64,000 bases of DNA from the NCBI RefSeq assembly GCF_042666615.1, contig NZ_JBHTDD010000013.1, positions 1 through 64,000 on the forward strand, in the 5' to 3' direction. A program made the translations under genes and the position numbers. Below the pieces are notes generated by a model, which was not told the origin of the DNA, did no database searches, and was given only the letters and a program-made list of their open reading frames with translations. Origin of the DNA: KBS50 sp042666615 (lineage in GTDB: Bacteria; Actinomycetota; Actinomycetes; Mycobacteriales; Micromonosporaceae). Position 1 is the stretch's first letter, and each line of letters opens with the position of its first letter. This document shows positions 34,112 through 42,738 of this stretch, one piece after another.

Positions 34112-35476
34112 GTGCCACCCGAATCCGCCGTACCGCTGACCGTCAACGAGGACGGGGCCGGCGGTCGGACCGCTCGCCGGATCGTCACCGTGGTCCTGCT
34201 GCTGGCCGCGGTGCCCATGGCGTACCTGCTCGGCACCCCGCACGGCTTCTACGACCTCAAGATCTACATGAAGGCGATGGACTGGTGGGCGGCCGGCCAT
34301 CCGCTGTACGACTACGTGCAGTCCGACTTCCTCCAGGGCGCGCTGTACTTCACCTATCCCCCGCTGACCGCACTGCTGCTGCGCCCGTTCGCGGCCCTCC
34401 CCGTCGGCGCCACCATCGTGATCTTCACGATCCTGACCTCGATCGCGGTGCTGGTCACCACCTGGTGGCTGATCCGGCCGGTCACGCGCCGCCGGCGACT
34501 GCCCTGGTGGTTCGCACTCGGCGTCGCCGTACCGCTGGTCCTCGCGGTGGAGAGCATCCGGGAGACGTTGACCCTCGGTCAGATCAATATGTTGCTCGTG
34601 GTGCTCGTCCTCGCCGACCTGCTGATCGCCGTACCCGGGCGATCGCGGTGGGCCGGCGTGGGGATCGGGTTGGCGACGGCGCTCAAGTTGTTCCCCGGGA
34701 TCTTCATCATCTACCTGCTGGCCACCCGGCGGTGGCGGGCGGCGCTGGTGGCCGGCGCGGTGGCCGCCGGGGCGACGCTGCTCGCCGCCGCCGTCACCCC
34801 CGGCGAGTCCTGGCGGTTCTGGACCCATGAGCTGTGGCTCACCAACCGGGTGGGCCGACCGGACTACACCGGCAACCAGTCGCTGTCCGGCATGCTGATC
34901 CGGTTTACCGTGCCCGGTGAACCCGAGCGGTGGCTCTGGCTGGCCCTGGTAGTCGTGGTGGCCGGGTTCGGGCTGTGGCGGGCGGCGCGCCTGGCCCGGG
35001 CCGGCGACGAGCTGGCCGGGCTGACCCTCGCCGGGCTGGTCGGCGCCCTGGTCAGCCCGATCACCTGGACACACCACGTCTACTGGTTCATCCCGGCGGT
35101 GGTGGTGCTTGTCGACGCCGGGTGGCGGCGTCCGGGGACGCCGGCACCGTCGAGGTCGGCCCGGTGGCGGCGGCGCGGGCTGCTCGCGCTGGCGTTCCTG
35201 GTGTACGCGGGAAGCGTCTACGGCGTGGTCTCGTACCACGACTGGGGCATCGGTTTCGACCGCACCGAGGATCCCGACGCGTTCCTGCGGCGCAACCTGT
35301 ACGTGGTGCTGGCGCTGGTACTGCTGGCGCTGCTGCCGGCGCGTCGCCCCGCCCCGGACTCCAGCGTCGACCCGGCCGGCGGAGCTGACGGGGCCGACGG
35401 AGCTGACGACGCTCAGCGTCGCCCGGAGGTCGACCCGTACGTTCCGGATCCCGCCCTACGCCGCGGCCACCCCTGA
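34112..35476 (+). CDS. GT87-type membrane glycosyltransferase (polyprenyl-phosphate-mannose dependent)
   Basis: 454 residues from GTG 34112. About ten transmembrane helices. The first extracytoplasmic loop has the GT-C features of family 87 (GFYDLKIYMKAMDWWAAGHP, with the D-L-K motif, and FTYPPLTALLLRPF). Later signatures are LGQINMLLVVLVLADLL, TALKLFPGIFIIYLL and NQSLSGMLIRF. Mycobacterial relatives add mannose or arabinose to cell-wall lipids from polyprenyl-phosphate donors. A Gly-Ala-Asp repeat tail (GGADGADGADDAQ) closes the protein. It stands alone between orn and the copper-protein genes. Confidence 0.85.
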   Translation: MPPESAVPLTVNEDGAGGRTARRIVTVVLLLAAVPMAYLLGTPHGFYDLKIYMKAMDWWAAGHPLYDYVQSDFLQGALYFTYPPLTALLLRPFAALPVGATIVIFTILTSIAVLVTTWWLIRPVTRRRRLPWWFALGVAVPLVLAVESIRETLTLGQINMLLVVLVLADLLIAVPGRSRWAGVGIGLATALKLFPGIFIIYLLATRRWRAALVAGAVAAGATLLAAAVTPGESWRFWTHELWLTNRVGRPDYTGNQSLSGMLIRFTVPGEPERWLWLALVVVVAGFGLWRAARLARAGDELAGLTLAGLVGALVSPITWTHHVYWFIPAVVVLVDAGWRRPGTPAPSRSARWRRRGLLALAFLVYAGSVYGVVSYHDWGIGFDRTEDPDAFLRRNLYVVLALVLLALLPARRPAPDSSVDPAGGADGADGADDAQRRPEVDPYVPDPALRRGHP

Positions 35477-35733
35477 CCTCACCTTTCCCCGTCTCGACGT
35501 GGCCCCGCACCCACCTGCCGCGATCTGACCGGTAAGCAGAGCGGAAGCCGCGACTACTGCGTGTTACGTCTCCAGCGGAGAACACGGGGGAGTTCGAGCC
35601 GACTCGCCGTCGAAAACGGGCAACTGGCCAGCGGACGGCGGCGAAATCGCATAGAGCGCACTGAACTACCCTTAAGAGGGCGATTTGGCTAGGCTGATCC
35701 GGGGCGATTTGCCCGCACCGATCCCCCGGTGAC

Positions 35734-35768
35734 AGTGGCCCTCCGCGTCGGCAGCACGGAGGGCCACT
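35734..35768. terminator. Perfect 12-bp stem-loop between convergent genes
   Basis: Arms AGTGGCCCTCCG and CGGAGGGCCACT flank an 11-base loop. It lies about 50 bases past the stop of the YcnI gene and 260 bases past the GT87 gene, in a 340-base convergent gap. It suits a bidirectional terminator without U-tract. The rest of the gap has a repeated GGGCGATTT but no gene. Confidence 0.7.
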
Positions 35769-35816
35769 CGCCGGTCGGTCGCCGGTCAATCAGCCTTCGA
35801 GACCGGCAGGGCAGGC

Positions 35817-36605
35817 TCAGGCGCTGGTCGGGCCGCCGCTGCCCGTGGTCGTACCGCCGCTCGCCACGGACGGGGTGCCGCTCCGGCGGGTCCGCGCGAA
35901 GGCCAGACCACCAAGGGCGAGGCCGCCGAGGCCGGCCACCAGCCCGGCGATCCCGAGGCCCACCGCGGCGCCGCCACCGTCGTCGTCATCGCCGTCACCG
36001 TCGTCGTCCCGGGCCGCGTCGGGCGCGGGCGCACCGCTCGCGCCCGGGGACGGCGAGGCCGCGGTCAGCGTCAGCACCGGCGCCGGGTTCGCCGGCTCCT
36101 CGGCACCGGCCTGCGGCTCCTCGATCCAGCGGACCACCGAGCCGTCCGAGTACGTCTGCAGGGATTTGAACACCATCTTGTCCACCTCGGGCAGCGGGCC
36201 CATGGACACCGGGAACTCCTGGAACTCGCCAGGCTTGATGGCCGCGTCCCCGGTGGCCGTCCAGGTGATCTCGGACACCGCCTCGGTGACCTGGCTGCCG
36301 TGCACCTCGATCGGCGGGTCGAGCTTGCGTTTCGCCACGCTGACCGTCCAGCCGGGCACCGGCATGGTGGACACCGACCCGACAGGCGCGTTCTCCGGCA
36401 GCACCACCTGCACCTTGGTGGTGGACGCGGTGTCGCTCTCGGTCGGCACCCGGAAGGCCAACCGGCCGTACCCGCCCTGAGTCGCCTCCTTGGGGTTCAC
36501 CGAGACGTGCGCGGCGGCCGGTGCGGCCAGACCGAACACACCGGCGGTGCCGGCACCGAGGGTGAGGGCAACCGCGACGGCCGCGGTACGCCGGGAACGG
36601 AGCAT
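35817..36605 (-). CDS. YcnI-type copper-binding membrane-anchored protein (DUF1775)
   Basis: 262 residues. An N-terminal signal peptide (AVALTLGAGTAGVFGLAAPAAA) releases a mature protein that begins with His (AHVSVNPKEATQGGYGRLAF), the residue that binds Cu(II) in YcnI proteins. The DUF1775 domain spans to about 165. An acidic linker (DAARDDDGDGDDDDGGG) and a C-terminal transmembrane helix with basic anchor (FARTRRS) follow. It comes 13 bases after the CopC-CopD gene in the same operon, a common copper-handling pair. Confidence 0.92.
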   Translation of the reverse strand: MLRSRRTAAVAVALTLGAGTAGVFGLAAPAAAHVSVNPKEATQGGYGRLAFRVPTESDTASTTKVQVVLPENAPVGSVSTMPVPGWTVSVAKRKLDPPIEVHGSQVTEAVSEITWTATGDAAIKPGEFQEFPVSMGPLPEVDKMVFKSLQTYSDGSVVRWIEEPQAGAEEPANPAPVLTLTAASPSPGASGAPAPDAARDDDGDGDDDDGGGAAVGLGIAGLVAGLGGLALGGLAFARTRRSGTPSVASGGTTTGSGGPTSA

Positions 36606-36618
36606 GGGGAGTTCCTTC

Positions 36619-38595
36619 CTAGGTGATGGGCGCGGTGACGGTCACCGTCGCCTGGTCGATGTCTGAGAGCCGGAGGGTGAATCGGAGTTGCCAGGCGCCA
36701 GGGGCGGGCAGGCTGAGATCCCCGGCGGCATGGTTGTCGGTGATCGGCAGCAGCGGCACCTCGATGGGTTCGACGCCCTTCTCCGGCAACGCCGCGGTGG
36801 CCTTCCACTCGACCACCGGCAGCGGCTTGTTGTCCTTGCTGTACGCGTACAGGTGCATGGTGCTGTTGCCGGTGCGGGCCGGATCCACCTCCACCTGGAG
36901 CGAGTAGAGGTCGCTGGTAGCCGTCGTGCTGAACAGCCGGCTGCCGGCGGCGGCCTCGTTGGCGATCGCCGTCCGGGCCGGGGTCTCCTGCACCAGCACG
37001 GCCGAGAAGCCGAGTACCACCAGCACCACGGCGATCTCCGCCACGACCAGCCGGCGCAGCCCGCGCGGCCGGCCGGCACCGACGGCACCGGCCACCGCCG
37101 GCCCGTCGGGCGTGCCCGCGGTGACGTCGGTGTCGAGGGCCGCGTCACCGTGGTCGGCCACCGGTTCGGCATCGGCGTCGGCGTCAAGTTCCACGTCGGC
37201 AGCAAGCTCGGCGTCGGCGTCAGGTTCCACGTCGGCAGCAAGCTCGGCGTCGTCATCGGCATCGGCCACCGGCTCGATGTCGGGCTCGGCGTCGGAAGGC
37301 GCCGCGACCTCCTCGGCCCAGGCCGCCGCCTGCCGCCGACGCACCACCGTGCGGGACACCGCCGCCACCGCGATCACCAGGGTGAACAGGCCGATCTTCA
37401 CCATCAGCAGCCGGCCGTACGCGGTCTCCACCAGCGCGGCCGGCGTACTCACCTCGATCAGCGCCTGCACGGTGCCGGCGAGCAGCAACGTGGTCACCGC
37501 CAGGGCGGCCCAGCGCGACCAGATCGGCAGAATCGCCGTCAGTTCCCGCTCGGTGGCCCGGGGGAGCAGGAACGCCGCGAGCATGGCGAGCCCACCCAGC
37601 CAGACCGCCATGCTGGCCAGGTGCACGGTGTCGGCGAGCACGGACACCACCGGGACCGGCGAGGCCGCCGGATGACCCGCCAGTGCCCAGGTGCCGAGCC
37701 CGACCAGTCCGAGCACGGCCAGCAGCACCAGGTCGGTCCGCCCGGCCCGACCGACGAGGACCGGGCGGAGCAGGATGCCGATCGCCACCAGCAGCCCCAG
37801 CCGGACCAGGTGGGACGTGCCGAACGTGCTGCTCATCACGTCGCGCAGCGCGGCACCGCTCACCGCGAACGGGCCTCCGCCGCCGGTGTAGGGCACCTGC
37901 AACCAGAGCCCGCCCACGGTGGCCACGCCGACCAGCGCCAGCCCGGTCCAGGCGACCCGGGCCGGACCTTGCCGGGACAGCCGGCGCGGCCACAGCAGGG
38001 TGACCACCAGCACCGAACCGATCAGCAGGGCCAGCCCCGCGTACCCCAGGTACTTGAAGATCTTTACCCCGGTCGAAACCACCGGATCGATCTGGTCGCC
38101 GCCCGCGTCCCCGGTGTCGGCGGGCGGTGTGGAGGGCGCGCCGACGGAGTACGTGTAGCCGCCCGACACCGGGTGGCTGTCGGCGGAAACCACCCGGTAC
38201 GTCACCAGGTAGGTGCCGTTCGATCCCGACGGATCGACCGGAATGGTCACCACGGCGCCGGCGAACGTCGGCTCACCGCGGTCGGCCCGCTTACCGTCGG
38301 GCGCGATCACCCGGATCCGGTCGGGCACCTTGCGCACACTCTCGCTGAAGGTGAGCACCACCTCCGCCGGGGCGTTGTCCAACACCGCGCCGTTGGCCGG
38401 GCTGCTGCTCGACAGGACGGCGTGGGCGGCCACCGGGGAAATCGGTCCGAGCAGCACCGTGAGGGCGGTCATCAGCAGGCTGGCGAGCAGGCCCCGGGCC
38501 ACGGCGGACCACGACAACCGGACGCGGACCGGGGCGGGCGGGGCCACGGCGGGCCACGGCGGCCGGACGTGCTTCGCAGGGGTCATGACGGACAT
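36619..38595 (-). CDS. CopC-CopD fusion copper-resistance/uptake protein
   Basis: About 658 residues from ATG 38595 (38586 is an alternative). The longer upstream frame is excluded because it would precede the signal. After the signal peptide (SPVAAHAV) comes a CopC domain with the N-terminal His and TFSESVRKVPDRIRVI. Then about eight CopD transmembrane segments (KYLGYAGLALLIGSVLVV, DTVHLASMAVWLGGLAMLAAF), an acidic repeat linker, and a C-terminal extracytoplasmic domain (YSLQVEVDPARTGNSTMHLYAY). The YtkA-like end is typical of actinobacterial YcnJ relatives. It probably moves copper across the membrane together with YcnI. Confidence 0.88.
   Translation of the reverse strand: MSVMTPAKHVRPPWPAVAPPAPVRVRLSWSAVARGLLASLLMTALTVLLGPISPVAAHAVLSSSSPANGAVLDNAPAEVVLTFSESVRKVPDRIRVIAPDGKRADRGEPTFAGAVVTIPVDPSGSNGTYLVTYRVVSADSHPVSGGYTYSVGAPSTPPADTGDAGGDQIDPVVSTGVKIFKYLGYAGLALLIGSVLVVTLLWPRRLSRQGPARVAWTGLALVGVATVGGLWLQVPYTGGGGPFAVSGAALRDVMSSTFGTSHLVRLGLLVAIGILLRPVLVGRAGRTDLVLLAVLGLVGLGTWALAGHPAASPVPVVSVLADTVHLASMAVWLGGLAMLAAFLLPRATERELTAILPIWSRWAALAVTTLLLAGTVQALIEVSTPAALVETAYGRLLMVKIGLFTLVIAVAAVSRTVVRRRQAAAWAEEVAAPSDAEPDIEPVADADDDAELAADVEPDADAELAADVELDADADAEPVADHGDAALDTDVTAGTPDGPAVAGAVGAGRPRGLRRLVVAEIAVVLVVLGFSAVLVQETPARTAIANEAAAGSRLFSTTATSDLYSLQVEVDPARTGNSTMHLYAYSKDNKPLPVVEWKATAALPEKGVEPIEVPLLPITDNHAAGDLSLPAPGAWQLRFTLRLSDIDQATVTVTAPIT
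37188..37256. repeat. 36-bp tandem repeat inside the CopC-CopD gene
   Basis: Two near-identical 36-base units begin at 37188 and 37224 (GTTCCACGTCGGCAGCAAGC each). They encode alternating Asp/Ala/Glu segments (ADVEPDADAEL, AADVELDADADAE) in the cytoplasmic linker. The repeat unit is a multiple of three, so copy-number change would lengthen the linker without a frameshift. Confidence 0.75.
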
Positions 38596-38794
38596 GCTCG
38601 CCGATCCGCCGGTGTCCCCGCGCGGCGAGGTCGCCGGCGGGGCGTCATCCGGGCCGAACGCCGCCGCCGAAACCTCGCCACAATGCACGTCGGGTAGTCG
38701 CGTCCCCGGGCCGGAAAGTTCCCGAACGTTAGCTACGACATGATGGGACCAAGGGCCCTGCCACCCACCGTCGGCACGCGTAGTCTCGATTGAC

Positions 38795-39385
38795 GTGATT
38801 CCCGCCCAGTACGAGCCGGGCAGTCCCGGCAGGCGCGCGAGCGATGACCCGGCCGAGGTCGACCCGGTGACCGGGTACGCGCTGGCCGCCCGGGAGGGTG
38901 ATCCGGCGGCGCAGGCGGCCTTCGTCCGCGCCACCCAGACCGACGTGTGGCGATTTGCCGCCGCCCTGGTCGATCCGGACAGCGCGGACGACCTGACCCA
39001 GGAAACCTACCTGCGGGCGTTCCGCGCTCTGCCGGGGTTCGCCGGCCGGTCCAGCGTCCGCACCTGGCTGCTCGGCATCGCCCGCCGCGCCTGCGCGGAT
39101 CACCTGCGGACCGTGGTTCGCCGCCGGCGGCTCGACGCCCGGCTCACCGCACACGCCCAGGTCGACGTGTCGCACCCGGATCCCGCCGGCCAGCTGGGCG
39201 CCGCGGACCTGCTCCGCACCCTGGCCGCCGACCGCCGCGAGGCGTTCGTGCTCACCCAGGTGCTCGGCCTGTCGTACGCGGAGGCCGCCGAGATCGAGGG
39301 CGTGCCCGTGGGCACCATCCGCTCCCGGGTGGCCCGGGCCCGCGCCGACCTCGTGGCGGCGGTCAGCCAGGCGATGGCCAGTTGA
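38795..39385 (+). CDS. ECF RNA polymerase sigma factor
   Basis: 196 residues from GTG 38795. Region 2 is at about 45-115 (VWRFAAALVDPDSADDLTQE, LRAFRALPGFAGRSSVRTWLL). Region 4 is at about 140-190 (LAADRREAFVLTQVLGLSY, GVPVGTIRSRVARARADL). It resembles actinobacterial SigC/SigM-like factors. It heads an operon of four coupled genes concerned with membrane redox chemistry and is divergent from the copper genes, 199 bases away. No obvious anti-sigma factor is adjacent, so the redox or membrane proteins may take that role. Confidence 0.92.
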   Translation: MIPAQYEPGSPGRRASDDPAEVDPVTGYALAAREGDPAAQAAFVRATQTDVWRFAAALVDPDSADDLTQETYLRAFRALPGFAGRSSVRTWLLGIARRACADHLRTVVRRRRLDARLTAHAQVDVSHPDPAGQLGAADLLRTLAADRREAFVLTQVLGLSYAEAAEIEGVPVGTIRSRVARARADLVAAVSQAMAS

Positions 39386-39930
39386 CCACCGAACCGTCGA
39401 AGCGGGCCCTGCGGTGGCACACCGGCCGGCCGTGGCTCGGCACGCTGGTCCGGCTCGGTCTGACCGCGGTCTGGCTGATCGCCGGCGGCACCAAGGTCGG
39501 TGACCTGGCCGCCTCGGGGCGTGCCGTGAACGCGTACCAGATCTTCCCGGGCGACGTGGCGACCGTGATCGGTGCCGCGCTGCCGTTCGTGGAGCTGGCG
39601 CTGGGTCTGCTGCTGCTCGTCGGCCTGGCCACCCGGTTCGCCGCCGGGGTGTCGGCGGTGTTGCTGGTGCTCTTCATCGCCGGGATCGCCGCGGCCTGGT
39701 CCCGGGGGTTGTCCATCGACTGCGGTTGCTTCGGTGACGGCGGCCAGCTCGGCCCCGGCGAGAGCCCCAACTACGGGTCCGAGATCGTTCGTGACCTGGG
39801 TTTCCTGGTGCTCGCCGGGTTCCTGCTGACCTGGCCCCGCACCGCCTGGTCGGTCGACGGCGCGCTGGGTCGCGCCGACGAGGATGTTCCGACCGTTGAT
39901 GAGGACGACGCCGTGGAGGAGACGCGATGA
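39382..39930 (+). CDS. MauE/DoxX-family membrane protein
   Basis: 182 residues from TTG 39382, overlapping the sigma-factor stop (TTGA). Four transmembrane segments (LTAVWLIAGGTKVGD, VIGAALPFVELALGLLLLVGL, GVSAVLLVLFIAGIAAAW, IVRDLGFLVLAGFLL). A periplasmic CGCFG motif is typical of MauE proteins that deliver reducing power to DsbA/DsbD-like partners. The next gene is a DsbA-like protein, so the pair likely forms a thiol-redox relay in the cell envelope. Confidence 0.88.
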   Translation: MTTEPSKRALRWHTGRPWLGTLVRLGLTAVWLIAGGTKVGDLAASGRAVNAYQIFPGDVATVIGAALPFVELALGLLLLVGLATRFAAGVSAVLLVLFIAGIAAAWSRGLSIDCGCFGDGGQLGPGESPNYGSEIVRDLGFLVLAGFLLTWPRTAWSVDGALGRADEDVPTVDEDDAVEETR

Positions 39931-40643
39931 GCAGTCGCAAGGATCAGAAGCGTTCGGCGCGGGTCGTCCGCGAGCAACTCGCCCGGGAACGGCGCCGCCG
40001 GCGGACGGTCTGGACCTCCGTCGCGGCGGTCGCGGTGCTGGTGATCGCCGGGCTCGTCGGCTGGGGGGTGTGGGCCAGCCAGCGTTCGTCGCAGGTCACC
40101 CCGCCGCCCGGCGCGGTCGACGGCGGTACCGCGTTGGCGTTCGGCTCCGGTCCGGTGACCATCGACATCTACGAGGACTTCCAGTGCCCCGCCTGCCAAC
40201 GCTTCGAGGAGGCGTCCGGGGCGACAATCGACCGGTTGCTGGCGGAGAACAAGGTGACGGTGCGCTACCACCCGATCGCCATCCTCGACCGGGCCTCCAC
40301 CACCAAGTACTCCACCCGCTCGGCGGCCGCCGCCGGCTGCGCCGCCGAGTACGACAAGTACCGCGAGTACGCCAAGGAGCTGTTCGCCCAGCAGCCACCC
40401 GAGGGCACCGCGGGGTTGACGAACGAGCGGCTCGTGGAGATCGGCCGGCAGGCCGGGATCACGGCGAACGGGTTCGAGGGCTGCGTCCAGGACCAGAAAT
40501 ACCAGCCGTGGACCCGGCAGGCCACCGAGACGGCCAGCGAGAACGGCGTCAGCGGCACCCCGACGGTCCTGGTCAACGGCAAGGCCCTGGAGAATCCCAC
40601 GCCGGACAACCTCGCCGCGGCCGTTGCGGACGCCATCAGGTGA
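39927..40643 (+). CDS. Membrane-anchored DsbA-family thiol oxidoreductase
   Basis: 238 residues, start overlapping the previous stop (ATGA). A basic cytoplasmic N-terminus leads to one transmembrane helix at about 28-50 and an extracytoplasmic thioredoxin fold with CPAC at 87-90 (IYEDFQCPACQRF). The cis-Pro loop is in SGTPTVLVNGK. It is of the DsbA/Com1-like class and should form or isomerise disulfides in exported proteins. Coupled downstream to a further membrane protein by GTGA. Confidence 0.93.
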   Translation: MSSRKDQKRSARVVREQLARERRRRRTVWTSVAAVAVLVIAGLVGWGVWASQRSSQVTPPPGAVDGGTALAFGSGPVTIDIYEDFQCPACQRFEEASGATIDRLLAENKVTVRYHPIAILDRASTTKYSTRSAAAAGCAAEYDKYREYAKELFAQQPPEGTAGLTNERLVEIGRQAGITANGFEGCVQDQKYQPWTRQATETASENGVSGTPTVLVNGKALENPTPDNLAAAVADAIR

Positions 40644-42004
40644 CCGGTCGCGTGGTCCGGCTGCTCGTCGGGTTGGTCATCGGTCTGGCCGGCACGGCGG
40701 TGACCGCCGCCCCGGCGCTGGCGGTCGACTCAGCCGGTGCCGCCGCCCCGGCACTGGCCCACGGCGCCGACGCGCCGGCCGGGACCGACTTCCGCAGCTC
40801 CGTCGTCGGGTTTCGGCCCGCGGTGCCGGGCCTGCGGGCACGCGCCATCGAGGCCGGCGCCCGGCTGGAACTGACGAACCACACCGGGCGCACCATCGAG
40901 GTGCTCGGCTACGCGGGCGAGCCATACCTGGAAATCCGCCCCGACGGGGTGTACGAGAACGCCGGCTCCCCCGCGGCGTACACCAATCGCACCCTGGCCG
41001 GCGACACACCCGTCCCGGCCGAGGCCGATCCGGCCAGCCCGCCACGGTGGCGCAAGGTCGCCGAGGAACCGGTGGCCCGCTGGCACGACCAGCGGGCCCG
41101 CTGGGTGGGTGCTGGGCTTCCGGATCCGGTACGGGCCGACCCCGGTCGGCCGCACCGGGTCGCCGACTGGGTGGTGCCGCTACGCGACGGCACCCGGAAC
41201 GTCGACCTGCGCGGCACCCTGGACTGGTTGCCGCCGCCCAGCCCGGGCCGGTGGTGGCTGGCCGGCCTGATCGGAGCGGGGCTGATCGGCCTGCTGGGCG
41301 CCGTCGGCACGCCGGGGCTCCGCGGCACGCCGGCCCCGCCCGGAACGCCGTCCCGACACCCGCTCGACCTGGCCGGCGAGCATGGCACGACCGGCGGGCA
41401 GGGCACCACCGGCGGCGGGCGGGACACCACCGACGGGCAGGGCCGGGCCAGTGGGCGGGGTCCGGCCCGGGTCGCGCTCGCCGCGCTCTGCGCGGTCGCC
41501 GGGCTGGGCGCCATCGCGCTCGCCGTCGGCCGGGTGGCCGACGGCACCGCGGACGGGCTTCCCGCCGTCCTCGCCGGGCTGTTCACCGGCCCCCGATGGG
41601 CCACCCTCAGCGGCCTCGGTGCGCTCGTCGTCGCCGGGTACGCGATGACCCGCCGCTCCGCGGCCGGCTTCGGGTTCGCCCTCACCGGCGTGTGCGTCGG
41701 CACCTTCGCCGGCGTGGCAAACGGCGCGGCGTTCGCCAACTCGGTGGTCCCCTCGGTCTGGCCCGCCCCGGCGTACCGGTGGCTGGTCCTCGCCATGGTG
41801 GTGCTCGGCTACGGGGTGGCGCTGGCCGGGGTGTTGCGGCTACGCGCGGCCCGACTGTCCGCCGCCACGGCACCGGCTTCCGACCAGCGCGGCGACGACC
41901 AGCGTGGGAACGGCGACGACCAGCGTGGGAACGGCGACGACCAGCGCGGCGACGCCGGCGATCAGCGCGGGCCGGCGCCGGCCACCCGTGGATCGAAGCC
42001 GTAG
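40640..42004 (+). CDS. Secreted-domain membrane protein of the sigma/DsbA operon
   Basis: 454 residues from GTG 40640 (GTGA overlap). A signal peptide (VGLVIGLAGTAVTAAPALA) precedes an extracytoplasmic domain of about 190 residues (GARLELTNHTGRTIEVLGYAG, YLEIRPDGVYENAGSPAAY). Five to six transmembrane helices and a low-complexity cytoplasmic tail with DDQRGNG repeats follow. Similar proteins accompany copper or redox sigma-factor operons in actinobacteria. No catalytic motif is seen. Its last 43 bases overlap the opposing cbiO gene. Confidence 0.75.
   Translation: MTGRVVRLLVGLVIGLAGTAVTAAPALAVDSAGAAAPALAHGADAPAGTDFRSSVVGFRPAVPGLRARAIEAGARLELTNHTGRTIEVLGYAGEPYLEIRPDGVYENAGSPAAYTNRTLAGDTPVPAEADPASPPRWRKVAEEPVARWHDQRARWVGAGLPDPVRADPGRPHRVADWVVPLRDGTRNVDLRGTLDWLPPPSPGRWWLAGLIGAGLIGLLGAVGTPGLRGTPAPPGTPSRHPLDLAGEHGTTGGQGTTGGGRDTTDGQGRASGRGPARVALAALCAVAGLGAIALAVGRVADGTADGLPAVLAGLFTGPRWATLSGLGALVVAGYAMTRRSAAGFGFALTGVCVGTFAGVANGAAFANSVVPSVWPAPAYRWLVLAMVVLGYGVALAGVLRLRAARLSAATAPASDQRGDDQRGNGDDQRGNGDDQRGDAGDQRGPAPATRGSKP
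41894..41956. repeat. 21-bp tandem repeat encoding a DDQRGNG tail
   Basis: Two perfect 21-base units (41894-41914 and 41915-41935) and a partial third encode Asp-Asp-Gln-Arg-Gly-Asn-Gly repeats. They end a few bases before the 3' end of the opposing cbiO gene. Tail length may vary between strains by whole units without a frameshift. Confidence 0.75.
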
Positions 42005-42738
42005 GGCAGTTCCAGCCGGTGCCGAGCCAGCAACTCGGCGTCCAGCAGCAGGTCGGCGGTTGGCGCGTCGGCGACGATCCGGCCACCGTCCAGCACCACG
42101 GACCGGTCGCACAGCTCCAGCGCGTACGGCAGGTCGTGGGTCACCATCAGCATGGTCACCGGGAGCCCGCGCAGGATGGCGGCCAGCTCCCGCCGGGACG
42201 CCGGATCGAGGTTGGACGACGGCTCGTCGAGCACCAGGATCTCCGGTCGCATCGCCAGCACGGTGGCCACCGCGACCCGGCGGCGCTGACCGAACGACAG
42301 GTGCTGTGGCATCCGGTCCCGGTGCTCTGACATGCCCACCGCGGCCAGCGCCTCGTCCACCCGGGCCGCCAGTTCGGCGCCGCGCAGCCCCAGGTTGGCC
42401 GGGCCGAACGCCACGTCCTCGGCGACCGTCGGCAGGAACAGCTGGTCGTCCGGGTCCTGGAAGACGATCCCCACCCGGCGGCGGATCTCGGCGAGGGTGG
42501 CCCGGTCGCGACGCACGGCCAGCCCGCCGACGCTCACCGTTCCCTCGATGGGCGTGAGGATGCCGTTGAGGTGCAGCACCAGGGTCGTCTTGCCGGCGCC
42601 GTTCGGTCCCAGCAGGGCCACCCGCTCGCCCGGCGCCACGGTGAGGTCGACGCCGTGCAGCGCGACATGGCCGTCCGGGTACGCGTACCGGACACCACGG
42701 ACGTCCAGCGAGGCCACGGTCTCCACAGGGGCGATCAT
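41962..42738 (-). CDS. cbiO: Cobalt/nickel ECF transporter ATPase subunit
   Basis: 258 residues from ATG 42738, overlapping the cbiQ stop (ATGA). ABC ATPase with Walker A GPNGAGKT at 44-51, Q-loop VFQDPDDQLF, signature LSFGQRRRVAVAT, and Walker B ILVLDEPSSNLDP, followed by the H-loop VTHD. The PDDQLF variant is characteristic of CbiO/EcfA. It powers the CbiMNQO importer. Its C-terminal codons overlap the end of the convergent gene on the other strand. Confidence 0.94.
   Translation of the reverse strand: MIAPVETVASLDVRGVRYAYPDGHVALHGVDLTVAPGERVALLGPNGAGKTTLVLHLNGILTPIEGTVSVGGLAVRRDRATLAEIRRRVGIVFQDPDDQLFLPTVAEDVAFGPANLGLRGAELAARVDEALAAVGMSEHRDRMPQHLSFGQRRRVAVATVLAMRPEILVLDEPSSNLDPASRRELAAILRGLPVTMLMVTHDLPYALELCDRSVVLDGGRIVADAPTADLLLDAELLARHRLELPYGFDPRVAGAGPR

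Noticed and set aside
38596..38934. Long N-terminal extension of the CopC-CopD gene
   Set aside because: The upstream frame is Ser/Gly/Arg-rich, has no ribosome binding site, overlaps the promoter region of the divergent sigma factor and would bury the signal peptide inside the protein.
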